A program made the position numbers and the translations under genes. Shown here one piece after another: positions 29,282 to 37,823 of a stretch of DNA of 46,394 bases. The notes below the pieces were generated by a model, which saw only the letters and a program-made list of their open reading frames with translations, made no database searches and was not told the DNA's origin. This DNA is from Micavibrio sp. GTDB taxonomy: Bacteria > Patescibacteriota > Minisyncoccia > Moranbacterales > GCA-2747515. The stretch spans positions 1-46,394 of the forward strand of contig DYDB01000009.1 of assembly GCA_020718085.1 (NCBI GenBank). The letters are read 5' to 3'. Position 1 is the stretch's first letter; each line of letters starts with the position of its first letter.

Positions 29282-32278
29282 TTATGGTTCAGCAATATCA
29301 TTTGACGCATCCTTACCTACCACAATTACAATGTCATGGTTGTATTTTGCAACTTCTTGATCATTACGTTCTGACGTTGTTGTTGCATATTTTTTCTTCA
29401 CACTTTCTTCAATAGCTCTGACCATATCACGATCAATCGAACCCTTGTACATGATCACCACGCCCGTGTCCGCTCGTTCTTCTTCATCACGAATTTCCAC
29501 GCTGTAACCATCCTGTCCCAAAACATCTTGTACATCCTGTGCATTTTCACCAGCCTGCGCCTTTACAATCAACACGGACGGCTTTTCAATGGGGTCTGCC
29601 TTTGCAGAAGCATCTTTATTTTCATCGCTTTTCGGCGTTGTCTCATTGTCTTTTTTTTCTGTGTCAATATTGCTACCACCTTGTTCGACAGTGTCGATAA
29701 GTTGTTGAATATTTTCTCGAGCTTTTCCATCACTTTCTGGAAGTATGGCAAGAATTTTTTTATACTCTTGTACAGCTTGATCCTTGCGATCTGTACGTTC
29801 ATACAAGAGACCAAGACTAAGATGTGAATTTACTTCCTGATCATTTACACCGATGATCTCAAGCAGTAACCTTTCCGCGAGCACAATATCTTCTTCTGTT
29901 CCACGTGCTTGCAATAATCGTGCAAGATTAAATCCATAATTGACTTGACGAGATGTGATCTGTTGTTGGCTACCATTACCCTCCATGGATGTAACTTGCA
30001 GAGCCATCATCATTGATTCTATTGCAAGATCCTTATTGCCCAACGCTTCTTCAACAACAGAGATATAATAATGAGCTGGTGCGAATACGCTGACCATTTT
30101 TCCATTTCGATCAAATGATGTTTTTTCACGAGCACTCTCAAAAAATCCTTGTGCTTCTTTGATAAGTGCCTTCTTTTCTTCAACAGCCTCTCCCTTGGAT
30201 TCCGCCTCCACAAGTTTTAATTTACCGATGGCTATGTCCAAATATGGGTTTTGTGGTTCTAATTGACTTGCTTTGCGGTATGCATCCATCGCAGTATTTA
30301 AAGCATCTTCCGCATATCCTCCACTATTTTCAAAGATGAAGCCTTTTGTTTCATTGGCAAGCACATCATTTGGCATCAATTCCCGACCAACAGAAGCTGT
30401 ACCTGTTGCACCTTTGATATAGGTTCTGATATTATCATCATTTCTTTCACCTTCCGGTTTTGCAGATTCCACATTTGCAAGATCAAGTCCATACTGACTG
30501 ATCACTGTATAATAACGACCCTCTTTATCATTTAAAAGAACCGCTTTTTGAAACAATGCCGATGATCTCTCAAAATTTCCAGTCGCTCGCGCACGTAGCG
30601 CATTGCCTGCATGCACATCTGCAACAAACATCTTACCCAATGTGACAAAACCAAAGATCACACCAACAGCAACAAGGATTGACACGAAGGCAAAAGATAA
30701 CGCATGTTGCGGAGATGAGGAGATGGAAAGCGTGACTTTATGATCTGCTTTTTCATTCGCTTCGCTGCGCAAAATGCCAATTAACAATGAACCCACTAAT
30801 ACACCGTACAGGATGATCATGCCGTCAACAGACCAAAACATTGCATACACCATCGCAAGAGCTGATGTGATAAATAATCCAAGTGCTATAATTTTGATCT
30901 CATCATCCTTGGTACGCATGAATGCATGATAGACCGTACTAGCATACGTTAACAAGATAACGACCAAAACAATTGCACCAACAATGCCAAGTGTTGATAC
31001 ACTTTCCAAAAGCATGCCGCGATCGGAGAAAAAGCGAATATCATATTGACCTGTACCGTTAAGATCCTTTGGTCGATAAAGAGAAAAATTATACCCATAT
31101 GTGCTCGGACCACTGCCAAAAACAGGTCTATTTTTCAGTGCTTGCGTGGCAATATCAAAGGATAAGCGATAGTCGATCATCGCCTCTGATTGAATATCTG
31201 TACGTGTGATAATTGGATGCCCCCATGACATAAAGCCAAAAAGAACCAGAAATACCAGCACCGTGGCCATTGTTATGTTTTGTGACACTCTTACCGAGCG
31301 ACTGATCATGAAGATCAGTAACGCAGCTACAGCAGCAAGGATCATAAACCAGCGCACATAACCATGTAATACCGATAGTGTAAAGATATCCAATGCTGTA
31401 AAAACGATCAAAAGAAATGCAACTACTTTTGCACGCACACTACTATATACATCTCCACCGATCACAGAAAATGAAATGATGAACATCGGCAACATCATGC
31501 CCAAAAATATGCCTAAACTTGTAAATGATCCTGTGAGACTGGCAGTGGTATGATCAAGTATGGTCTGTGGCACAAACCGCATCGTCACCAAGAACGACCA
31601 AATTGTCACAATGCTTCCACTCGCAATAATCGCCCACCACATCAACATCACTCTTTCTTTTGAAATATGCGAGACCACAAGATAGTACGTAAGGATCAAT
31701 GCTGTTACACTAACCAAACCACTTACAGGATTATCAAAAAATCCAAAGACGCTATGATATTTGTCTACAGAAAAGATCGTTGAGATCAATGTAATGATCC
31801 ACAATCCCGCCAAAGCTATATCCAATGATGTGCGACGAAATTCGATCTTGCCACCAAGCATACCACGAGAGATCATTGCAACAATGCCACAAAAACTCCA
31901 CAAATAAAAATAGTACTGTTTTTCAAAATTTACCCCTTGGTATGTCAGATTCATAAAAAACAACGGGAGTCCAAAGAAGAGCATGAACATGCACGCCGTC
32001 ACAACACGATCTAAAAAGATCGTTGACCGCCCAGATCTGTCGTTCTCACCGCTCCTTCCACGCTGTGGCGCTGCTGTGATTGGCTCACGTGTCGCTTTGT
32101 TTTGCGTAATATTTATTGCTGTGCGCACATGATCTGTCGCTTGGCGTGCCGCAATAGGCGATGTACTATTACCCTGTCCCACACGACCAGTTTGTTGCGT
32201 ATTTGTGACACGAATATTACGTATGTGTGATTGACCTCCATTTATAAATCCTTCTGTTTTTTTGGTAATTTCATCCAT
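29282..32278 (-). CDS. O-antigen-ligase-like membrane protein fused to TPRs and a LytR_C-like domain
   Basis: 998 residues. A cytosolic polar N-terminus (1-88) precedes about 12 membrane helices. The ligase/polymerase signature region is the large outer loop with FDIATQALKNRPVFGSGPSTYGYNFSLYRP, typical of WaaL/Wzy/PglL enzymes that move glycan from undecaprenyl carriers. From about residue 530 to 850 there are TPR-like helical repeats (NALRARATGNFERSSALFQKA, MDAYRKASQLEPQNPYLDIAIGKL, SHLSLGLLYERTDRKDQAVQEY). After an acidic linker, the last 90 residues (VLIVKAQAGENAQDVQDVL ... DIVIVVG) resemble the LytR_C domain of envelope attenuator proteins. It is the last gene of the operon, 71 bp after the DUF192 gene. 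Confidence 0.85.
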   Translation of the reverse strand: MDEITKKTEGFINGGQSHIRNIRVTNTQQTGRVGQGNSTSPIAARQATDHVRTAINITQNKATREPITAAPQRGRSGENDRSGRSTIFLDRVVTACMFMLFFGLPLFFMNLTYQGVNFEKQYYFYLWSFCGIVAMISRGMLGGKIEFRRTSLDIALAGLWIITLISTIFSVDKYHSVFGFFDNPVSGLVSVTALILTYYLVVSHISKERVMLMWWAIIASGSIVTIWSFLVTMRFVPQTILDHTTASLTGSFTSLGIFLGMMLPMFIISFSVIGGDVYSSVRAKVVAFLLIVFTALDIFTLSVLHGYVRWFMILAAVAALLIFMISRSVRVSQNITMATVLVFLVLFGFMSWGHPIITRTDIQSEAMIDYRLSFDIATQALKNRPVFGSGPSTYGYNFSLYRPKDLNGTGQYDIRFFSDRGMLLESVSTLGIVGAIVLVVILLTYASTVYHAFMRTKDDEIKIIALGLFITSALAMVYAMFWSVDGMIILYGVLVGSLLIGILRSEANEKADHKVTLSISSSPQHALSFAFVSILVAVGVIFGFVTLGKMFVADVHAGNALRARATGNFERSSALFQKAVLLNDKEGRYYTVISQYGLDLANVESAKPEGERNDDNIRTYIKGATGTASVGRELMPNDVLANETKGFIFENSGGYAEDALNTAMDAYRKASQLEPQNPYLDIAIGKLKLVEAESKGEAVEEKKALIKEAQGFFESAREKTSFDRNGKMVSVFAPAHYYISVVEEALGNKDLAIESMMMALQVTSMEGNGSQQQITSRQVNYGFNLARLLQARGTEEDIVLAERLLLEIIGVNDQEVNSHLSLGLLYERTDRKDQAVQEYKKILAILPESDGKARENIQQLIDTVEQGGSNIDTEKKDNETTPKSDENKDASAKADPIEKPSVLIVKAQAGENAQDVQDVLGQDGYSVEIRDEEERADTGVVIMYKGSIDRDMVRAIEESVKKKYATTTSERNDQEVAKYNHDIVIVVGKDASNDIAEP

Positions 32279-32349
32279 ATTGATTAATTAAACAATATAA
32301 AGCCTAAGTGTATACTTTTCCCAGTATACCATACAATTTTATCATACCA

Positions 32350-32811
32350 TCATTTTTCTAAAAATTCCACCTTTTGTCCAATGATAACCTTATGTTTTTC
32401 AATAAAACCCGCAGGTAGTTCCAAAACTTTATCGACAGGTTTCTGAGAAGAAAATATTTCCTGTGATTGTCGCTCATATGATACATTTTCCTGCATTCCC
32501 ACGATCACTTCATCACTTATCCACAGCACATCTATATCAAATTGCATGTCATTCATCCAAAATGTACGCTGTTTTTTGTGCGTAAATATAAAAAGCATCC
32601 CACAATCTGCACAAAGATCTTTACGACCACTAAGCCCACGTTCCTGATCGATCGTTTTTTCTGCAATGTCCACCGTTATCAATTGATCTCCGATCTTCAC
32701 ATGATGCGTGTTAATAGATTGATCTACAAGAAAACATACCCCGACAACAATGCCTAAAGCTATACAAAAACTAATAATTGGTCGATAACTCCTTTTTTGC
32801 TGTTTTTCCAT
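32350..32811 (-). CDS. DUF192 family protein, membrane-anchored
   Basis: 153 residues from the ATG at 32811 (MEKQQKRSYRP); an ATG four codons upstream is also in frame. One N-terminal helix (about 14-32) anchors a DUF192 domain: the ERGLSGRK segment, a CADCGMLFIF motif, FWMNDMQFDIDVLWI and a C-terminal VLELPAGFIEKHKV segment. The function of the family is unknown. The gene starts 41 bp inside the upstream WecA-like gene, so the two are tightly coupled. Confidence 0.9.
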   Translation of the reverse strand: MEKQQKRSYRPIISFCIALGIVVGVCFLVDQSINTHHVKIGDQLITVDIAEKTIDQERGLSGRKDLCADCGMLFIFTHKKQRTFWMNDMQFDIDVLWISDEVIVGMQENVSYERQSQEIFSSQKPVDKVLELPAGFIEKHKVIIGQKVEFLEK

Positions 32812-33823
32812 AGGATAATGCAATAAAAAATATTATAACAACAATACAAAAGCTTACAAAAATAACAAATTTATTAAATGATCTTGTTGCTATGGCTGTA
32901 ACTGCACACAATATTGTCACGCCATAATACAATGCTAATATTTTTTTTACGCTCCAACCACGATGCAAGAGCTTATAGTGCAAATGCTCATGATCTCCAT
33001 AAAAGATCGATCGTCCCGCTCGCACACGACGAAAGATCACCCAAAGAGAATCCAGAAGTGGCACCCCCAAGACCAATACAGTTGTCCCAATTTTTGCTCC
33101 GGCAGCAATTGCAAGTATTGCAAGAACAAATCCCATAAAAAAAGCACCGCTCGATCCTGCAAAAATACGCGCTTGTGGAAAATTAAAAATGAGAAAGCCC
33201 GCAACACTTCCTGCAAGAACCATGGTGATGATCGCAATTGGAGGTTGAAAAACGTGTGGCTCAAGAGCGATCATAAAAAGTGCAATTGCCGCAATGAATA
33301 CGACGCCCCCAGATAAACCGTCTACGCCGTCAGCCCAATTCACAGCATTCATAATCAAAACCATCCATATCAACATAAAAACAAGACTTGGCAAAAAGAA
33401 ATCATTATGCGCCAACGAAAAAATGCCACCAAGCGGGTTGGTAACATACAATACACGTATACCAAAAATAAATACTGTGAGCACAAGCACTATCTGAAAA
33501 AAGATCTGCGATTTCCAGCTCAAAGGCCTAAGATCATCCATAACACCTACGACGAAAATAATTCCTCCGCCACAAATTATTGCCCAAATCAAATGATCAA
33601 AAACAAGATATTTATTAAGAATTAAGGTAATCACAAAAGCAATGATGATCGCGATGCCGCCAAAGCGTGACGTGGCTGAATTGTGGATATGTCGATCATT
33701 TGTTCGTTGATCTCGCACTCTGATTCTTTTACATGTTTTTATGATCACAAAACACAGCACCGTCGATATGCACATACTCACAATAAATGGCTGTACATAA
33801 AATAAGATGTGTTCTTGCATCAT
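32771..33823 (-). CDS. WecA/MraY-like phospho-sugar:undecaprenyl-phosphate transferase
   Basis: 350 residues, about ten membrane helices. It should start lipid-linked glycan synthesis by moving a sugar-1-phosphate from UDP-sugar to undecaprenyl phosphate. Family motifs: RFGG near 54, the VGVMDDLRPLSWKSQ aspartates, NAVNWADGVDGLSGG, and the cytosolic His motif YGDHEHLHYKLLHRG. The usual (M)GD(S/T)GS segment reads FAGSSGAFFMG, so the normally invariant Asp there is Ser. WecA/TagO type is likelier than MraY by the DHxHLHH-type motif. The start is one base after the GT2 stop. Confidence 0.9.
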   Translation of the reverse strand: MMQEHILFYVQPFIVSMCISTVLCFVIIKTCKRIRVRDQRTNDRHIHNSATSRFGGIAIIIAFVITLILNKYLVFDHLIWAIICGGGIIFVVGVMDDLRPLSWKSQIFFQIVLVLTVFIFGIRVLYVTNPLGGIFSLAHNDFFLPSLVFMLIWMVLIMNAVNWADGVDGLSGGVVFIAAIALFMIALEPHVFQPPIAIITMVLAGSVAGFLIFNFPQARIFAGSSGAFFMGFVLAILAIAAGAKIGTTVLVLGVPLLDSLWVIFRRVRAGRSIFYGDHEHLHYKLLHRGWSVKKILALYYGVTILCAVTAIATRSFNKFVIFVSFCIVVIIFFIALSYGKTAKKELSTNY

Positions 33824-33824
33824 G

Positions 33825-35504
33825 TTATTTCTTAATAGTTTTTTCTGTTACCCAAAATTCTGTAAAATACTTTTTGAACAAAATGCGCGTTTGTGAATCA
33901 ATTGCAGGCATTGCACCCAATGTTGGCGCAATGATCGGCACAAGCAACCACTGCAAAACCATGTGTATGTATCTTTTGCGAGAATATCGATCTGGCTTTT
34001 TGGGTAAAAGAAATAAGGACAACGAGATCGACACGATGAGACCAAACATCGCCAAAAGCATAAGGAAGCGCGTTACAAAAGGTAAAACATGTGCCACATT
34101 GCTCTGATTAAATTCATTTCCCCCCAAAATTAGAGGCAGCCAGCCCAGAAAGGCAAGAATAAATGGTGCTGTTGCCCACGAATGATGTCCCTCCAACATC
34201 TCAAAGGCGATCTTTAACTTTTCCGTTGTTTTAACCTTCTTATTCGGCCAGATCGCACGCATGATCACAGGAAAATTTTCAATGCCATATGCCCATCTCC
34301 TCTTTTGCTTATACTGATTTTTAATGGTTCCGATATATGTATCCGCCAAAACGGCGTCCATGGAGATTGGTAAATAGATGGGTTTTACGTAGTAGTCACC
34401 ATCAAAGAAACTATATCCCTTCCAATAAATAATTGAATCCTCGCTGATCATGTTGACTGGCCAAAAATCAACATCAACAAGTGTTTTAAATGCTTCAGAG
34501 TGTGATGAAAATGTCACCATTTCTCGTCGCGTACTTTGGAACATATGCCAAAAAGATGAGCTTGTGACGATTACGCGCACAAATGCATTTGTATCCCATA
34601 GATTGTTGTGATAAAGAGGGATTGGTTGATACGCACGTTGCAAACGTTTTGGTTCAATAATGTATTCATATGTCAGTGCAGCAAAAAATTGTGGATGCAC
34701 AACACTTTCACAATCAAAATTGGAAAATATCACACGTTCATGATCAATATCATGTTCATCAAGATAAGTGCACAACTTTTTTGCAGCATATGTTGCATTT
34801 GATGCCTTACATTTCATTTCACCATCAGCAACCTCATGTGTTGTAACAATAAAATCTCGAAAGACGCCTGCATACTTCTTTGTCAAAAAATCCACCTTCT
34901 TCATGCGTTTTTCTTCATTCTCCCGCTCTTCCGTCGCCAAAAGAATAATGATCTTGTTTTTTGGATACTGACTCGCTGCAATTGACGCAATCGCAGGATC
35001 AATGTTTGCAGCATCTTCAGTGGCCGTTGGCAACATTACAACATGGATCACATCACGCCAATCCATGATCTCTTCTGAATTCAATTTTCGTATTTTTTTT
35101 AAGAGACGACGATATTCCCTGATCTGGCAACGTAAATTTTTTTTATCTTTTCGTAATACTGCCTTTTGCAATCTTTTTTTGTCATCAACAATTCTTTTGG
35201 AAATTTCTTGAATATATTCATCCGTTTCACCGATTTTTGTACATCGATCAAACCAGTCGATCGTGCGACCACGTTGCAATTGCTTATATGCTTTCACTGA
35301 ATAATACGCAATGAAAATTGTCCTATGAATCCAATAAATATCAAAAGCAATGATCAAAACAGCCATCCACATTGGCACAATAAAAGAAAAAACGATCATG
35401 CCGATCAATGTGCTCCACGTCAAAATAGCAGGTATGATCTCCAGTGCTCTCTGTGCACGACGTTCTTTTGGAACTTTAGTTTGTGGATTTGGAAAAATAA
35501 ACAT
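33825..35504 (-). CDS. Membrane glycosyltransferase, GT2-like
   Basis: 559 residues: two N-terminal membrane helices (about 22-65), a basic helical insert (about 85-140, many Lys/Arg), a GT-A domain (about 150-410) with SNFDCES in the DxD position, MISEDS as the likely catalytic ED and QKRRWAYG matching the QxxRW product-binding motif, then four membrane helices at the C-terminus. The overall plan is that of processive or membrane-anchored GT2 enzymes such as cellulose- or hyaluronan-type synthases. Acceptor unknown. Nine bases separate it from the gene above. Confidence 0.88.
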   Translation of the reverse strand: MFIFPNPQTKVPKERRAQRALEIIPAILTWSTLIGMIVFSFIVPMWMAVLIIAFDIYWIHRTIFIAYYSVKAYKQLQRGRTIDWFDRCTKIGETDEYIQEISKRIVDDKKRLQKAVLRKDKKNLRCQIREYRRLLKKIRKLNSEEIMDWRDVIHVVMLPTATEDAANIDPAIASIAASQYPKNKIIILLATEERENEEKRMKKVDFLTKKYAGVFRDFIVTTHEVADGEMKCKASNATYAAKKLCTYLDEHDIDHERVIFSNFDCESVVHPQFFAALTYEYIIEPKRLQRAYQPIPLYHNNLWDTNAFVRVIVTSSSFWHMFQSTRREMVTFSSHSEAFKTLVDVDFWPVNMISEDSIIYWKGYSFFDGDYYVKPIYLPISMDAVLADTYIGTIKNQYKQKRRWAYGIENFPVIMRAIWPNKKVKTTEKLKIAFEMLEGHHSWATAPFILAFLGWLPLILGGNEFNQSNVAHVLPFVTRFLMLLAMFGLIVSISLSLFLLPKKPDRYSRKRYIHMVLQWLLVPIIAPTLGAMPAIDSQTRILFKKYFTEFWVTEKTIKK

Positions 35505-35513
35505 TTTTTAGCC

Positions 35514-35903
35514 TTATAAGAAATAATTATTGAAAACGATACTGGTTGCCGCTATCAAAAGTGCAATATTAACAAATAATGCGCCAAGAAGTGTAATGTA
35601 AGCGGCAACCCTTTCCTTAGCACTGTAAAGAGTGTATCCAACAACCAGATCGATCATAAAAAATACCAACCCAACCCCTGCCAACACATATGCTTGCCAC
35701 CATAATCCGTCAAAGCTCGTTCCAAAAAAAACATTATATTGCAATCGGATCGCCACATCAGATGGATGCACATAAATGAAAAGCAAAACAAAAACCACGA
35801 CATTCACAAAAAGCGTCGCGATGACAAGCCAATGCACGATCGCATTGTGCCAATATGTCACATCATTGAAAATATTTTTATGTAAAAAATGACCTTTTTT
35901 CAT
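35514..35903 (-). CDS. Small polytopic membrane protein
   Basis: Start at 35903 (MKKGHFLHKN) lies 4 bp after the rmuC stop; an upstream ATG at 35948 would overlap rmuC and lacks support. The 129-residue protein has three membrane helices (about 22-45, 68-90, 102-125). I recognise no family. Its place between rmuC and two glycosyltransferase genes suggests an envelope role. Confidence 0.75.
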   Translation of the reverse strand: MKKGHFLHKNIFNDVTYWHNAIVHWLVIATLFVNVVVFVLLFIYVHPSDVAIRLQYNVFFGTSFDGLWWQAYVLAGVGLVFFMIDLVVGYTLYSAKERVAAYITLLGALFVNIALLIAATSIVFNNYFL

Positions 35904-35907
35904 ACAT

Positions 35908-36984
35908 TTATTCTTCAAGTTCCGGCTTATCCACATGTTCCACGACAATATTTTGTTCTTCTCGTCCTGTAATACGCATTACATCACGGTCAACTTTTCC
36001 CAGTTCGCTATATGCTCTGTTGAAATGTCCCACTGTCGTCTGTAATGTCTTGCCCATTTTTTGGACATACATCTCAAAGGCCATCCAGTGTTTACTGAGT
36101 TGCTCTACGCGCAATTTGATGTGTTTTGCGTTTTCTTCGATTTCCAATGCGCGCAAACCATGCAAAACCGTCTGTAAATATGCCAAAAATGATGTTGGTG
36201 ACACAATAACTACGTGCCGATCACGAAATGCGTACTCAATCATGTTTATATCACCAACCTTGTTTACAAGCAAGTCATAATAGATTGCTTCCGAAGGAAT
36301 GAACATGAATGCAAATTCTGTCGTATTTTCATCAGGACGAATATATTTTGATGTCTCATCAATTCTTTTTTTGAGATCTTGACGAAACTGTTGTCCTAGT
36401 GCGGTAATATTATCGTTTACGCCGGCATTGACCATACGTTCATAATTTTCCAGAGAAAATTTAGAATCAATTGGGATGATCTTTTCCTTTACAAAAACTA
36501 CCGCATCCACGATTTCCCCACTGGCAAACGCATATTGCATGCGGAAAGTGTCCGGCGGCAAAACATTTGATAATACATGCTCCAAAATGAACTCTCCCAA
36601 CACTCCGCGCTGTTTTGGATTACGCAAAATATCTTGGAGATCACGCAATTGTTCTGAAAAATCCACTATGCGCTGATTTGTACGATCCAGATCACCAAGT
36701 TTGCGATTTACATTATCGATCAATCGATCTGATTTACGCGTGATCTCACCAATTACCTCACGCGCTTCCCGAAACTGATTTTGCCCCGCCTGATGCATGC
36801 GCTCCAAATTTTGTTCCACAGACATGCGCATACGTTCGTTGGCAACATTCATATCAGTGATCTGTTGTGAAACGATACCAATTTTTTCTCCATGTATTCC
36901 ACTATTCTTGTTTCGCAGAAGCACAAAAAGCACTACGATCATTAAAATGATAAGAACACACAAAAGTACATAGATAATGGTCAT
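35908..36984 (-). CDS. rmuC: RmuC-family protein
   Basis: 358 residues. An N-terminal membrane helix (1-24), a coiled coil (about 35-115) and the RmuC domain: KQRGVLGEFILEHVLSN, the DAVVFVKEKIIPIDSKFSLENYERM segment (PIDSKF is the hallmark), FIPSEAIYYDLL and VVIVSPTSFLAYLQTVLHGLR. RmuC proteins are predicted nuclease-like factors that limit inversions at short inverted repeats. An unusual member of an envelope operon; the gene sits 17 bp after the regulator gene. Confidence 0.93.
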   Translation of the reverse strand: MTIIYVLLCVLIILMIVVLFVLLRNKNSGIHGEKIGIVSQQITDMNVANERMRMSVEQNLERMHQAGQNQFREAREVIGEITRKSDRLIDNVNRKLGDLDRTNQRIVDFSEQLRDLQDILRNPKQRGVLGEFILEHVLSNVLPPDTFRMQYAFASGEIVDAVVFVKEKIIPIDSKFSLENYERMVNAGVNDNITALGQQFRQDLKKRIDETSKYIRPDENTTEFAFMFIPSEAIYYDLLVNKVGDINMIEYAFRDRHVVIVSPTSFLAYLQTVLHGLRALEIEENAKHIKLRVEQLSKHWMAFEMYVQKMGKTLQTTVGHFNRAYSELGKVDRDVMRITGREEQNIVVEHVDKPELEE

Positions 36985-37001
36985 GAAAATTCGCTCAATA
37001 A

Positions 37002-37604
37002 TTATTTGCGAAGACTGAAGATGAATTTTTGGATTTTGGGCACTCTATTAACGACGATATCATGTGGCGAGCCGAGGACGTCCATCAGAAAACGATCCAT
37101 CATATCCAGGCGATAATTCAGCTCATCACTTGTCATTGCCATGTAACGCACTTCGCGACCAACTTCTGCTTCTACTGCCTCGATCGCTTTACCAAGTTTT
37201 GCACGATTGAGATCATCACATACGATCAAAATATCAAGTCGCGCCTTATCATAATTCAAAAAAACGCCACTGATCAAGATCAACTTGACACGTCCCGCTT
37301 CTTCGATCTTCTTCAACTCCTTGCATTGAGGGTACGTGTTTGCCTTGATAAAAAGATTGCGCAATTCCACGTAATACGGAAATGATTCATTAAATGAAAA
37401 GAATTTTTCCTTCTTTCGCACTACCTGCTTCAAAAAACCGATCTTAAGAAGTGTGTTGATATCTGCTCGCACGCGACGACCGTCTACATTCATACGTTCT
37501 TTTAATTCTGCAATAGTCGCCTCTTTCCCCGGATTCAAAATAAAAAATCGCAATATACGTGAACGTGAACGTGACCCGAACAAATGCTCTAAAATCTCTG
37601 GCAT
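37002..37604 (-). CDS. Winged-helix protein with nucleotidyltransferase-like C-terminal domain
   Basis: 200 residues. The N-terminal 75 form a winged helix (LFGSRSRSRILRFFILNPGKEATIAELKERMNVDGRRVRADINTLLKIGFL). The C-terminal part has a SGVFLNYDKARLDILIVCDDL segment reminiscent of the MNT/PolB-type nucleotidyltransferase core, including its DILIV strand; the usual GS...D motif is incomplete, so activity is doubtful. As first gene of the seven-gene operon with its own promoter, it is a good candidate for its regulator. Confidence 0.75.
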   Translation of the reverse strand: MPEILEHLFGSRSRSRILRFFILNPGKEATIAELKERMNVDGRRVRADINTLLKIGFLKQVVRKKEKFFSFNESFPYYVELRNLFIKANTYPQCKELKKIEEAGRVKLILISGVFLNYDKARLDILIVCDDLNRAKLGKAIEAVEAEVGREVRYMAMTSDELNYRLDMMDRFLMDVLGSPHDIVVNRVPKIQKFIFSLRK

Positions 37605-37652
37605 ATAAACACTTCATCAAAAAATTATGCTCTCCCCCATTTGCTTGTATCC

Positions 37653-37681
37653 AGTGTACTATCAATTCCTTTACTAGACAA
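37653..37681 (-). promoter_or_regulatory. Promoter of the envelope operon
   Basis: On the minus strand TTGTCT (37676-37681), 17-bp spacer, TACACT (37653-37658), about 50 bp before the first ATG. Confidence 0.5.
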
Positions 37682-37776
37682 GTAGATTTTTGAACTCATA
37701 GATCAGTTGGCTCAGAAAAACTATCCATCTATCCATCTACTTCATCCACCTGTTTCACTCACAGTTTGTAAAATCT

Positions 37777-37805
37777 TTGCACTTGTTGGAAATTCTTTGT
37801 ATAAT
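37777..37805 (+). promoter_or_regulatory. Promoter of the PP2C-like gene
   Basis: TTGCAC (37777-37782), 17-bp spacer, TATAAT (37800-37805), giving a short leader to the ATG at 37824. A CTATCCATCTATCCATCTA tandem lies just upstream (37724-37742). Confidence 0.65.
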
Positions 37806-37823
37806 TGGAACATACAATGATTT

